NCBI GenBank assembly: GCA_028287505.1
Contig: JAQBPN010000092.1
Coordinates: forward strand, 27,219-91,218
DNA length: 64,000 nucleotides
Source: Fibrobacterota bacterium
GTDB taxonomy: Bacteria > Fibrobacterota > Fibrobacteria > UBA11236
Reading direction: 5' to 3'
The notes beneath the pieces are model-generated. The model worked only from the letters and a program-made list of their open reading frames with translations. It searched no databases and had not been told where the DNA came from. Numbering within the stretch: position 1 is the stretch's first letter; every line of letters starts with the position of its first letter. Below are positions 1 through 7,889 of the stretch, piece by piece. The translations under genes and the position numbers were made by a program.

Positions 1-114
1 ACCAATGCGCCTGCCCGCAATCGCGAGGTGGAAAAGGCCAAGGCCATGGAGGAGTCCCGGAAACGGTTCGGACCGTCCACCGTGAAAATCCGGCCTTTGA
101 ATCGGGATATATAA
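1..114 (+). CDS. C-terminal end of an unidentified protein (5' end outside window)
   Basis: An open frame runs from the first base to a TAA at 112-114 and gives 37 residues rich in Lys, Arg and Glu, ending KIRPLNRDI. No start is visible, so this is the 3' end of a gene that begins before the window. The short basic segment RKRFGPSTVKIRPL resembles the tails of some Y-family DNA polymerases, but 37 residues are too few to name the family. It is followed 28 bp later by the end of a convergent gene. Confidence 0.45.
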   Translation, partial: TNAPARNREVEKAKAMEESRKRFGPSTVKIRPLNRDI

Positions 115-142
115 GGGTGTCTATAACGTTGGTGCCGACCGT

Positions 143-706
143 TCAGAACCCGTAGGCCGAGCGCAGCTGGTCCTGGGTCGGCATGGTGTCGTAAACCTCT
201 TCACGCGGACCCCTCCACTTCCCCCCAGCCAACTCTTCCAGACGCACCGGGGTCTTGGAGCCGTTGCTGTTGACGACTTCGATGGTGGTCGCCTTGGGTT
301 CCTGGAAGGTTTCCTCCTGCTTTACCGCATCGGACTGTTTCTCGACATAGACCGTATCCGGCTTCTGAACGACAACGTATCCTTCCGGAGCGGTCCGGTA
401 GTAGATGCCTTCGTAGTAGTAGTACACGGAAGGCCCGTATCGCAGACGTACTGCCGCGGAGGGGACGACGGCTACCGTGACTCCCAGGGGTGGCGGCATA
501 AGGAAATACGCATGTCTCCTTCTCCCGTAGAAATGGCCATAGTGGTAATAATATGGGTTGCCGCCGCCGCGGACCACGACCCGCACGTATTCATGGGGGT
601 GATGGACGACGACGACCCTGCGGTGGGAATGCGGGTTGGCGGGGGCCAAGGAGACCACGGCAAGGATTGCCGGGATAACGAGGGAAACCAATTTCCAGAT
701 TTTCAT
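143..706 (-). CDS. Secreted Tyr/His/Arg-rich protein, DUF6515-like
   Basis: The 187-residue product starts with a clear signal peptide (MKIWKLVSLVIPAILAVVSL, cleavage near ANPHS). A low-complexity stretch rich in His, Tyr, Arg and Val follows at about residues 26-70. Next comes a segment with YYYYEGIYYR and GYVVVQKP (about 95-115), a pattern seen in DUF6515-type exported proteins of unknown function. The charged C-terminal third has no recognised domain. The protein probably ends up in the periplasm or on the outer surface. Its start faces the membrane-protein gene at 876, so the 170 bp between them must hold two divergent promoters. No function can be assigned. Confidence 0.7.
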   Translation of the reverse strand: MKIWKLVSLVIPAILAVVSLAPANPHSHRRVVVVHHPHEYVRVVVRGGGNPYYYHYGHFYGRRRHAYFLMPPPLGVTVAVVPSAAVRLRYGPSVYYYYEGIYYRTAPEGYVVVQKPDTVYVEKQSDAVKQEETFQEPKATTIEVVNSNGSKTPVRLEELAGGKWRGPREEVYDTMPTQDQLRSAYGF

Positions 707-875
707 TTTCCGTCTGCTTTCCCTAAGTACGTACCTGATTTAGGTCTGATGGGTATCCCTATAAATTAGATAGTTCCCAACCTTAAACCGTTCCCGATTA
801 GTGCCTTTGAAAGTCCTTGGAGAGGCCTGGCTCGCGGTTTTGGAGCGCCTCAAGTATATTTCCTGCTGTAAAACC

Positions 876-1382
876 ATGGAAATAACCGGCGCGTCCTATT
901 TAAACACCCTGGCCACCCTCTCAATCACCTTCGTGGGCTTTTCCGCCTTGCTGATCTTCTTCCGCCAAATCGCCGGCGGGGGCATGTCGAAATACGACAA
1001 TTACTTCGTGCTCACCTTCATCCAAACCGGTTTCATCGTCACCATCGGATCCATCATTCCCCAGGTGGTCCATTCCTTCGGGAACAAGGAAACCCTGGCT
1101 TGGCGCATCGCCAGCGGATTGATCGTCATTCCCCTGTTCATCTTCGTGGCTACCCTGCCGGGCCGGAGACGGGCCGTCACGGGCACTTCCATGCCGGTCG
1201 CGATCCGGATTCCCTTGGCGTGCCAGTGGTTGGCGGCCGCGCTTCTTGTATTGAATGTCGCGGGGGCGCCCCTGGAACCGTCCTTTTCCCTGTATGCAAC
1301 GGCGCTGGCCATCGTGCTTATCACAGCGATGGTGGCGTTCCTCTTCGCGCTGGGGATCATTTTCAGGGAAACCAAGAATTAG
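876..1382 (+). CDS. Four-helix inner-membrane protein of unknown function
   Basis: The product has 168 residues with four hydrophobic segments at about residues 10-33, 44-66, 78-97 and 113-160. The N-terminal pattern MEITGASYLNTLATLSITFV with GFSALLIFFRQ close behind is typical of a family of small conserved hypothetical membrane proteins. The frame stays open upstream to a GTG at 801, but those 25 extra residues do not look like the family start, so ATG 876 is preferred. No clear Shine-Dalgarno sequence precedes either start. No catalytic motif is visible and the role is unknown. Confidence 0.6.
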   Translation: MEITGASYLNTLATLSITFVGFSALLIFFRQIAGGGMSKYDNYFVLTFIQTGFIVTIGSIIPQVVHSFGNKETLAWRIASGLIVIPLFIFVATLPGRRRAVTGTSMPVAIRIPLACQWLAAALLVLNVAGAPLEPSFSLYATALAIVLITAMVAFLFALGIIFRETKN

Positions 1383-1489
1383 CCTTCGATCGAAATCCCA
1401 AATCCTTTCGAAAACCATTCCGATCTGAATTGGTTTAGTGCCTGTTTTCCATTTTTCAATGCTGGCGGCCATTCAAAATACCCAAAAGG

Positions 1490-1511
1490 CCTAAAGAGGA
1501 CCTAAAGAGGA
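1490..1511 (+). repeat. Perfect 11-bp tandem repeat upstream of brnT
   Basis: The sequence CCTAAAGAGGA occurs twice head to tail with no spacer (1490-1500 and 1501-1511), about 50 bp before the toxin gene. An AT-rich block (1532-1559) follows that could supply a promoter, with a TTGCGT at 1527-1532 as a -35 candidate. BrnA-type antitoxins autoregulate their operons, so the repeat is a candidate operator or promoter-proximal site. That role is inference. Confidence 0.45.
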
Positions 1512-1559
1512 TTCAGGAAGGATGTCTTGCGTTAATTATTATTTAATTATATTGTAATT

Positions 1560-1844
1560 ATGCCGGATATGGTTTTCAAATGGGATACCAAAAAAAATTC
1601 CCATAACCAGGAAAAGCATGGTGTTTCATTTGAAGAAGCCAAGTCCGTATTTTATGATGAAAATGCCAGACTTATCGAGGATCCGGACCACTCTGAAATT
1701 GAAGACAGGTTTATTCTTCTCGGTTTCAGTTCTGCGGTAAGACTACTTGTGGTCTGCCATTGTTATAGAGAGGACGAATCCACCATTAGAATCATTTCAG
1801 CACGCAAGGCCACAAAATCCGAGACAAGAAATTACTTGAGGTAA
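1560..1844 (+). CDS. brnT: BrnT family toxin (type II toxin-antitoxin)
   Basis: The 94-residue product matches the BrnT pattern: FKWDTKKNSHNQEKHGVSF near the start (W-D, then N..KHGVSFEEA), a central strand with EDRFILLGFSSAVRLLVV, and the C-terminal RIISARKATKSETRNY. BrnT proteins adopt a RelE-like fold and are ribonuclease toxins that inhibit translation. The ATG at 1569 (MVFKWD) would give the usual family N-terminus and is an alternative start; neither ATG has a good ribosome-binding site. The antitoxin gene follows after 2 bp. The pair is much more AT-rich than its surroundings and uses AAA/AAT codons heavily, which points to horizontal acquisition. Confidence 0.88.
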   Translation: MPDMVFKWDTKKNSHNQEKHGVSFEEAKSVFYDENARLIEDPDHSEIEDRFILLGFSSAVRLLVVCHCYREDESTIRIISARKATKSETRNYLR

Positions 1845-1846
1845 CT

Positions 1847-2056
1847 ATGAGACAGGAATACGATTTTTCGAAATCAGCAAAAAATCCTTACGCTAAAAGG
1901 CTAAAAAAACAAATTACGATTCGGCTCGATGAGGATTCCATATCCTATTTCAAAACCATGTCCCAAAAGACAGGAATTACTTACCAGAATCTTATCAATC
2001 TGTATTTAAAGGACTGTGCCGCAACCCATCGCAAGCTGTCTTTCAAATGGCAATGA
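1847..2056 (+). CDS. brnA: BrnA family antitoxin
   Basis: The 69-residue product has the BrnA signature: YDFSKSAKNPYAKRLKKQ, then ITIRLDEDSISYFKTMSQ as the ribbon-helix-helix strand and first helix, and GITYQNLINLYLKDCA as the second helix. BrnA binds and neutralises BrnT and represses the operon through its DNA-binding fold. The gene starts 2 bp after the brnT stop, so the two are co-transcribed. The toxin-before-antitoxin order is usual for brnTA. AT-rich codon use matches brnT and not the neighbours. Confidence 0.87.
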   Translation: MRQEYDFSKSAKNPYAKRLKKQITIRLDEDSISYFKTMSQKTGITYQNLINLYLKDCAATHRKLSFKWQ

Positions 2057-2113
2057 CGGCTCTTTCTTTCCCTGAATCGGTTTGAAATACCGCTTTCCTT
2101 GGCGCTCTTTCCA

Positions 2114-2140
2114 TCAGGCACCATATAAAATGGTACCTGA
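2114..2140 (+). repeat. Hairpin repeat copy 1 (GGCACCAT / ATGGTRCC)
   Basis: An 11-bp inverted repeat with a 5-nt loop: TCAGGCACCAT (2114-2124), loop ATAAA, ATGGTACCTGA (2130-2140), with one G-T wobble. A second copy with the same arms lies at 7620-7642, and both are followed by a TTCC a few bases later. Both sit just downstream of genes (brnA here). No T-tract follows, so this is not a classical terminator. A REP-like element or a protein-binding palindrome is possible. Confidence 0.6.
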
Positions 2141-2213
2141 TTCCGGGAGGACTTTCCTTCCAGGCGGACCGTAACCTGGGTGGGACCGCTCCGCTTAACT
2201 AGATTCCCGATCC

Positions 2214-3467
2214 ATGCCCACCCCCACCGTTTCGAAATTAATTCTTCGTCGACTCTGCGCCGGCTTCTTGTTTCCGATTTTGGCTGCCAGCGTCAGTCAA
2301 GCGGATTGGGATCCGTCCGGCGGCCTTGCCTACCCGAATGTCCGCGCCCTTGCCGTGGTCGGCGATAAGGTTTTCGCCGGTATGGGAGATAGCGGCGTTT
2401 TCCTGTCCACGGACAATCGGAAAACCTGGAAGGCCGTCAATACGGGCCTGCCTAAGGCCGATGTCACGGCCATGGGCCGGATCGGGAATGCCATTCTGGT
2501 GGGCAACACCTATGGCGGGGTTTACAAAACCGTGAACGATGGCGCAAGCTGGGAGCCGGTCATACCGGGCATGCCTCCGGATATCGACGTCCTCACCATT
2601 TCCGTGATCGGCGCGGACATCCTGGTCGCCGCCGCGGGCGGGAATTTCATGTGCTCCCTCTCCGACACGAGCTGGACCCGGGTGGATGGGGATTTGCCCG
2701 GGAATATCGTTGTCCTTAGCTTGGCAGAAAGCGGGGGCAAACTCTTTGCTGGAGCCTATCGAGGGGGGATTTTCCAATCCGCGAACCGCGGCATCAACTG
2801 GACAAAAGCCAATGTGGCCGTGCCGGAAAGCGTGCTGGTCCGGACCCTGGGCGTGAGCGGTGATACCATCCTGGCGGGAACGGATAAAGGAATCTGGCGG
2901 TCGTATGATAACGGCAAGAATTGGCTGGAGGGAAACGACGGCTTGACGAACGGGGATGTCATCAAATTCGAGTTCACGGGCGGACTGATTTTCGCGGCGA
3001 CCAATGGAGGCGGCGTTTACCAATCCCGCGACGGCGGCTCCTCCTGGACGGCCTTCAATGCCGGCTTCCCGAGCTCCACTCCCGTGGTGTACTCCATGGT
3101 CGTAAGCGGCGGCGCCATCTATGCGGGTATCCCCGGCTATGGAGTGTACAGCCGGCCCCTCTCGGAAGTGAACTCGGCCATCCGCCCCCGGTCCATTGCC
3201 GGAGCGGCATTCGGGTTCGCGCCGGACTTGGGGCGCATGATCGTTCCGGGATCGGCCATCGGGTTCAGCACCGGACAGCCAGGGCGGGTAGAGTTCGGCA
3301 TATATGACGCGGAGGGAAACAGGGTAGCCACCTTGCTCGATTCCGAAATTGCCGCGGGATCCCACCGCGCCCCGTTCACCGGAGACGGAATGGCCATGGG
3401 AACCTATTTCCTCCGGCTCAAGGCCGCCGGAATGAGCCGGATCCGGCGCGTCCTTTTGGCCCGGTAA
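2214..3467 (+). CDS. Secreted sortilin/YCF48-like beta-propeller protein with T9SS-like tail
   Basis: The product has 417 residues: a signal peptide (about 1-30, ending SVSQA), then repeated propeller blades with the motif S-x-D-x-G-x-x-W (STDNRKTWKAVNTGLP, TVNDGASWEPV, SANRGINWTKA, SYDNGKNWLEG, SRDGGSSWTAFN). Such Asp-box repeats occur in sialidase, sortilin and YCF48 folds. The last 70 residues carry YDAEGNRVATLLDSEIAAGS and GTYFLRLKAAG, the beta-sandwich pattern of FlgD-like or type IX secretion sorting tails. It is probably secreted or surface-attached. No catalytic residues stand out, so a binding or structural role is as likely as an enzymatic one. Confidence 0.75.
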   Translation: MPTPTVSKLILRRLCAGFLFPILAASVSQADWDPSGGLAYPNVRALAVVGDKVFAGMGDSGVFLSTDNRKTWKAVNTGLPKADVTAMGRIGNAILVGNTYGGVYKTVNDGASWEPVIPGMPPDIDVLTISVIGADILVAAAGGNFMCSLSDTSWTRVDGDLPGNIVVLSLAESGGKLFAGAYRGGIFQSANRGINWTKANVAVPESVLVRTLGVSGDTILAGTDKGIWRSYDNGKNWLEGNDGLTNGDVIKFEFTGGLIFAATNGGGVYQSRDGGSSWTAFNAGFPSSTPVVYSMVVSGGAIYAGIPGYGVYSRPLSEVNSAIRPRSIAGAAFGFAPDLGRMIVPGSAIGFSTGQPGRVEFGIYDAEGNRVATLLDSEIAAGSHRAPFTGDGMAMGTYFLRLKAAGMSRIRRVLLAR

Positions 3468-3632
3468 ACCCAATAAACCCAGATCGAGTAGCAATCACTC
3501 CATAAATTCTCCCGGGACGCCCTCCGCGAATCTCCCGTAACGCATACCTTTTCCCCACGGGCGTGGGGCCCTCCTTCCCAATCGACTCCTCCTGGAGTCC
3601 GAATCCTATTCGTCGGCTTGAAGGAGCAGAAC

Positions 3633-5021
3633 ATGAAGGCGTTATACCTCCTGACCTGTCTTTTTTTCCTGATCGCGTCCACGGCCCAGGGCCGCGTGGT
3701 CTATCATGGCAAGCAGGTGCGCCAATTGCCCTGGCAGGAATCCGAGATCCGTCCGTTGGCCAAGACCGGCGCCTTGCCCGACCATTTTTGGCCGCATCCC
3801 GTGGGAGTCAGGCCCATGCTGGCCTTGCTGGTGGACTTCTCGGATGCGCCCGCGGACTTCAGCATGGCCGCGGTGGATTCCCTGCTGAACGCGCCCGGCT
3901 ACAAGCGGTTCGGAAACAAAGGTTCCGTGCGGGACTTCTATCTGGACGTGACCGGCGGGAAGCTGGACATCCATTATCTGGTCAAAGGGTATTACCGCGC
4001 CTTGAAGACCAAGACCTACTACGAGACCAAGGGGAACTACGCCGGCGGCGATGAGCTGCTGGACGAGGTGCTTCTGGCGTTCGACAAAGACGTGGATTAT
4101 TCCACCTTGGGAACGCCCGGGGAAAGCGCCGCCAATTCCGTGGCGATATTGTATGCGGGAGACGAACATGATGGGGATCTGTGGGGAACCACCTCGGGAT
4201 CGGATTTGAAACTGGACGGGAAACGGATCGGACGCGCGTTCTGGGCGGGCCTGGGCAAATCGAGCATGATCCTCTCCACCAATTGCCATGAGATGGGCCA
4301 TATGCTTTTCAATTGGCCCGATCTGTACAATGCGCCCACGGCCACGGGGGGCGTGGGAGCCCATTGCCTCATGTCTTCCTATGCGGACGAGTACAATCCG
4401 CCACCTCCCGACGAAGCGCTCAGCGCGGACCAGGGTTGGATCCAGGTGAAGGATTTGCAAGCCTCCAGCCAGGGACTGTTCACGGCCCCGGCCAATTCCG
4501 ATACCGTCTACCGCTTCCTCAATCCCCTCCGATCGAACGAAAGCTTTTTCGTGGTCAACCGGAAGAACACAGGGCGCTACTCGTCCCTGGACGGCAAAGG
4601 AATCCTGATTTTCCATTTCGACATGTCCTGGAACGAGAACCAGGATGATGCCAAGGTAGCCGTGCTGCTGGTGGCCGAAAAAGGCAAGCTGGCGCCCCCG
4701 AAGAACTGGGCTGAACCGGCGCATTATTTCTACCGCGAGAACCAGCCCGAGTTTTCCGCGGCCATGCAGCAAACCGGAAATGCCTGGCACGATGGGACGG
4801 CATCGGGCATCCGCCTGTACGATATCGGACCCATAGGCGACAACATGGTCTTCTCCATGGGGAGTATTTCGACCTCCGCGCGGGGCTTGCCCCTGGCGGC
4901 AGCCGCGGGAAGGCGCGCGGCCCGGTCCCCGGCGTATTTCCTGGCGAACGGGACTTTCGTAGGGAACGCCTCGAGTCCCAAATCCAGGTCATTCGCGTTG
5001 CATTCCGGCATGGATTGGTAG
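3633..5021 (+). CDS. Secreted M6-family metalloprotease
   Basis: The start is ATG 3633, six bases after the ribosome-binding site AAGGAG (3621-3626); the frame is also open from a TTG at 3618. The 462-residue product begins with a signal peptide (MKALYLLTCLFFLIASTAQG). The segment RPMLALLVDFSDAPADF and later GSVRDFYLDVTGGKLDI are typical of M6 (immune inhibitor A-like) peptidases. HEMGH at residues 219-223 is the zinc-binding motif, followed by LFNWPDLYN. The C-terminal 60 residues are Ala/Arg-rich without a recognised sorting domain. It likely acts extracellularly on proteins. The TIGR02147 regulator gene starts 9 bp downstream, suggesting an operon. Confidence 0.88.
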   Translation: MKALYLLTCLFFLIASTAQGRVVYHGKQVRQLPWQESEIRPLAKTGALPDHFWPHPVGVRPMLALLVDFSDAPADFSMAAVDSLLNAPGYKRFGNKGSVRDFYLDVTGGKLDIHYLVKGYYRALKTKTYYETKGNYAGGDELLDEVLLAFDKDVDYSTLGTPGESAANSVAILYAGDEHDGDLWGTTSGSDLKLDGKRIGRAFWAGLGKSSMILSTNCHEMGHMLFNWPDLYNAPTATGGVGAHCLMSSYADEYNPPPPDEALSADQGWIQVKDLQASSQGLFTAPANSDTVYRFLNPLRSNESFFVVNRKNTGRYSSLDGKGILIFHFDMSWNENQDDAKVAVLLVAEKGKLAPPKNWAEPAHYFYRENQPEFSAAMQQTGNAWHDGTASGIRLYDIGPIGDNMVFSMGSISTSARGLPLAAAAGRRAARSPAYFLANGTFVGNASSPKSRSFALHSGMDW

Positions 5022-5030
5022 AATTAGAGC

Positions 5031-5867
5031 ATGCCGAATATTTTCGAGTACAATGATTTCCGCGCGTACCTGCGGGACTATTACCTCGAGAACAAGGCGC
5101 GCAATTACCGGTTCTCCTACAGCTTCATCGCCCAGAAACTGGGCTTCGAATCGCCCAGTTTTTTCGGCCATCTGATTTCGGGCCGTTCCAATCTGTCCAG
5201 CGCCATGACCGCGCGCTTCGTGTTGTTCCTGAAGCTGAAGCGGCGGGCCGCTGATTTCTTCGAAACCCTGGTGAACTACAACCAGGCCAAGGATCCCCTG
5301 GAGGAAAAGCGCCACTTCGAAAAGCTGGTGGCGTTCAAAGGCTCCAAGATCCGCCTGATGGGAGCGGATCAATACGAGTTCTACGGGAAGTGGTATTATC
5401 CCGCCATCCGCGAGCTGCTCTATTTCCATCCGGTCAAAGGGGACTACGATGCGCTGGCGAAGATGCTTTCCCCGCCCATCAAAGCCTCCGAGGCCCGCCA
5501 GGCCGTGCAGTTGCTGCTGCGCCTGGGCCTGGCCCGCAAGGATGCCCAAGGGGCCGTCGTGCGCGCAGATCCCTTGAGCGACAGCACCGGCTATCAGGCG
5601 GCCGACGCTTCCATCTACGATTTCCAGCAGCAGACCCTGGCGCTGGCCGGCGAGGCAATCCAGCGGTTCCCGCGCGACACGCGCAGCCTGTCCACCCTCA
5701 CCTTCAGCCTGTCCCAGAACGGCTTCGATACCATCAACGAGGAGCTGAAAGGCTTCCGCCGCCGCCTGCTCAAGATCGCCGAGGAGGACAAAGCGGAAGA
5801 CACGGTCTACCAGGTGAACTTCCAGGTATTTCCCCTGACCAGGCCCGCCGGGGGGAAGCCCGCATGA
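5031..5867 (+). CDS. TIGR02147 family (DUF4423) regulator
   Basis: The 278-residue cytoplasmic protein opens with NIFEYNDFRAYLRDYY, followed by FSYSFIAQKLGFESPSFF and ISGRSNLSS, the helix-turn-helix-like N-terminus of TIGR02147 proteins. The middle has FYGKWYYPAIRELL and DYDALAKMLSPPI, and the C-terminus LTFSLSQNGFDTI with FRRRLLKIAEEDK, all typical. The family is strongly associated with Fibrobacter and relatives and is thought to be regulatory, although its ligands and targets are not known. Its stop overlaps the ATG of the next gene (ATGA, 5864-5867), so the two are translationally coupled. That suggests the regulator and the lipoprotein act together. Confidence 0.85.
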   Translation: MPNIFEYNDFRAYLRDYYLENKARNYRFSYSFIAQKLGFESPSFFGHLISGRSNLSSAMTARFVLFLKLKRRAADFFETLVNYNQAKDPLEEKRHFEKLVAFKGSKIRLMGADQYEFYGKWYYPAIRELLYFHPVKGDYDALAKMLSPPIKASEARQAVQLLLRLGLARKDAQGAVVRADPLSDSTGYQAADASIYDFQQQTLALAGEAIQRFPRDTRSLSTLTFSLSQNGFDTINEELKGFRRRLLKIAEEDKAEDTVYQVNFQVFPLTRPAGGKPA

Positions 5868-7594
5868 ACCTCCGTTGGGTATCCGCGGCGTTACCGGCCT
5901 TTTTCATGCTTGCCTGCCTGGACGCCTGCATGGATACCCGGGACGGCAAGGACTCCCTGCAAGGTCCGGGCACGGAAACCGTGGGGCTGCATGGCATGGC
6001 GGTCTACCCGGACGGAACGCCCGCCAAGAACGCCGATGTGATCGTCCGATCGGCGCGCTATCTCCCCAACGCCTTCCCGCATACCGGACGTGCCTACGAT
6101 CAGGGCGCGACGACCACGGACGCGCTGGGCCGCTATAGCTTGGACTCCCTGCTGCCGGGCGCATACGCCATCGAGATCCGGGACAGCGGCAACCAGGCGG
6201 CCCTGGTGCGCCATACCCTGGGCCGCGACAGGGAATCCCGGGCCGCGCCCCAGGCGCTGCTCCTCAGCCTGGCGGCCATCAGCGGCCGGCTCGAACGGCC
6301 GGAAGGCCTCAAGGTCCATGCGTCCGTCGGCGTTTACGGCTTGGAGCGGCGCGTCTTCAATGAATTCGAAACCGGCAAGTTCATGATCGCGGACCTGCCC
6401 CAGGGAGAATACACCCTGCGCGTCACCTCCCTGGACACGGTGCTGGGAGGCGTGGACGTGCCCGGCATCCAGGCCGTGGCCAAGGCCAACGTGGACATCG
6501 GCAGGGTGCTGTTGGATACCCTCAAGGAGGATTACACCACGTGGGCCCGGTCCCGCCAGGTGTTCATCCGCACCGGCAAGGCGGGGGCGAACGTCGCGGG
6601 GACGGTGGCGGATTTCCCCTTGGCCATCCATCTGGACTCGGCCGATTTTCCCTTCGACACCTCGAGCGCGCCCTACGGGTCGGACATCCGTTTCGCCAGC
6701 GCCGCGGGCGCCCCCCTGCGCTATGAGATAGAGGCCTGGGACGCGGCCCGGCGCGTGGCCGTCATCTGGGTGCGCGTGGATACTTTGCGCGGGAACGACG
6801 ACGGGCAGTTCATCCGCATGTATTGGGGCAAGCCCGGCGCGGAAGCCTTGTCGTATGGGCGATCGGTTTTCGACACGGCCCTGGGATACCGCAACGTATG
6901 GCATCTCAACGAAGATCCGCGCACGGCGGGCCTGATTCTGGACGCGACCGCCTCCGGCAACGATGCCGTCTCCCCCGTCCCCTACGCCACGGATACCAAC
7001 ACGGCCCCCGTGTACCAGGGAGTGTATTTCAACGGCAGGCAAGGATCCCTGACCACGAACCAATCGGTCCGGCCCCCGGGGTCCTTGACCATTTCCCTGT
7101 GGTTCCAATCCTTCTCGCAGGGGAAACTGCTGGGGTTCCAGAACACTCCCGCGGGCACGGCCGCCACCCGCTTCGATCGCCATTTCTGGATCGACAAGAA
7201 CGGCCACATCCGCTTCGGCGTGAACTCCGCGGATACGGCCGGGAAGGTTTTGCCCAATACGCGCTATGTGTCCTATACGGACGGATATGCCGACGATTGG
7301 GAATGGCATCATGTGGCCGTGACAATGGCGCCGGATTCCCCCATGGCCCTTTATTTCGACGGAGCCTTTTCGGATCGGGACACGGCCACCCGGGGCGCGG
7401 AAGACTATTCCGGGTATTGGAGGATGGGCACCGGATCCCTGGAGGGTTGGCTCTCGACCCCGGTACGGGAATACTTCTACGGCGCCCTGGACGAGGTGCG
7501 TATCGAAGCGATCGTCCGGAGTCCGGATTGGATCAAACTTTCCTTCGAGACCCAGAAACTCAAATCCACCGTAGTGAAGATTGCGCCGGAGTAA
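5864..7594 (+). CDS. DUF2341 / LamG-like lipoprotein with carboxypeptidase-regulatory domain
   Basis: The product has 576 residues. The N-terminus MNLRWVSAALPAFFMLACLD looks like a lipoprotein signal (Cys near 18 or 22). Residues about 42-110 form a carboxypeptidase-regulatory-like beta sandwich (VYPDGTPAKNADVIV, TTDALGRYSLDSLLPGAYAI). Residues about 245-335 are DUF2341, with SDIRFASAAGAPLRYEIEAW, VIWVRVDTL and FIRMYWGKPGA. The last 200 residues are a concanavalin/LamG-like sandwich ending in YGALDEVRIEAIVRSPDWIK. These modules bind polysaccharide or protein at the cell surface. The frame is open far upstream, but the real start is the ATG overlapping the regulator's stop. It is one of four DUF2341 proteins in the window. 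Confidence 0.82.
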   Translation: MNLRWVSAALPAFFMLACLDACMDTRDGKDSLQGPGTETVGLHGMAVYPDGTPAKNADVIVRSARYLPNAFPHTGRAYDQGATTTDALGRYSLDSLLPGAYAIEIRDSGNQAALVRHTLGRDRESRAAPQALLLSLAAISGRLERPEGLKVHASVGVYGLERRVFNEFETGKFMIADLPQGEYTLRVTSLDTVLGGVDVPGIQAVAKANVDIGRVLLDTLKEDYTTWARSRQVFIRTGKAGANVAGTVADFPLAIHLDSADFPFDTSSAPYGSDIRFASAAGAPLRYEIEAWDAARRVAVIWVRVDTLRGNDDGQFIRMYWGKPGAEALSYGRSVFDTALGYRNVWHLNEDPRTAGLILDATASGNDAVSPVPYATDTNTAPVYQGVYFNGRQGSLTTNQSVRPPGSLTISLWFQSFSQGKLLGFQNTPAGTAATRFDRHFWIDKNGHIRFGVNSADTAGKVLPNTRYVSYTDGYADDWEWHHVAVTMAPDSPMALYFDGAFSDRDTATRGAEDYSGYWRMGTGSLEGWLSTPVREYFYGALDEVRIEAIVRSPDWIKLSFETQKLKSTVVKIAPE

Positions 7595-7889
7595 TCGGGA
7601 ATAACGGTGATTTCCCACAAGGCACCATGGAAAATGGTGCCTGCTTCCCCCGCCTCCCGCCCAATCCCATCCGGTTGGGTCCCAATTTTCAAGAAGCGTA
7701 ATCGTTTCAACTAAAAAATCCCCGCTCCTGTTGTTATCTATTTGACCGCGCACTCGTTCCGTTTTTCCGATCCAACACGCTTCCCGATGGGGCCCTTCTC
7801 CTTGGAACCGTGACGGATCATATGCGGCGGGTTCGCAATGTGATTTCCATGACGTGTTCTCGCACATTGAATCGACAGGAAAAATCCCC
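7595..7889. other. Intergenic region, about 295 bp, no gene seen
   Basis: No convincing coding frame was found. The region contains the second copy of the GGCACCAT hairpin (7620-7642) close to the end of the DUF2341 gene. The rest must carry the promoter of the large Ig/PKD gene, but no promoter could be picked with confidence. Confidence 0.5.
7620..7642 (+). repeat. Hairpin repeat copy 2 (GGCACCAT / ATGGTGCC)
   Basis: A perfect 9-bp inverted repeat with a 5-nt loop: AGGCACCAT (7620-7628), loop GGAAA, ATGGTGCCT (7634-7642). It lies 25 bp after the stop of the DUF2341 lipoprotein gene. The arms, loop length and downstream TTCC match copy 1 at 2114-2140. There is no T-tract, so simple termination is unlikely. 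Confidence 0.6.

Noticed and set aside
5390..5863. Upstream extension of the DUF2341 lipoprotein frame
   Set aside because: These codons overlap the TIGR02147 gene in another frame and lack protein-like content; a lipoprotein signal begins at 5864.
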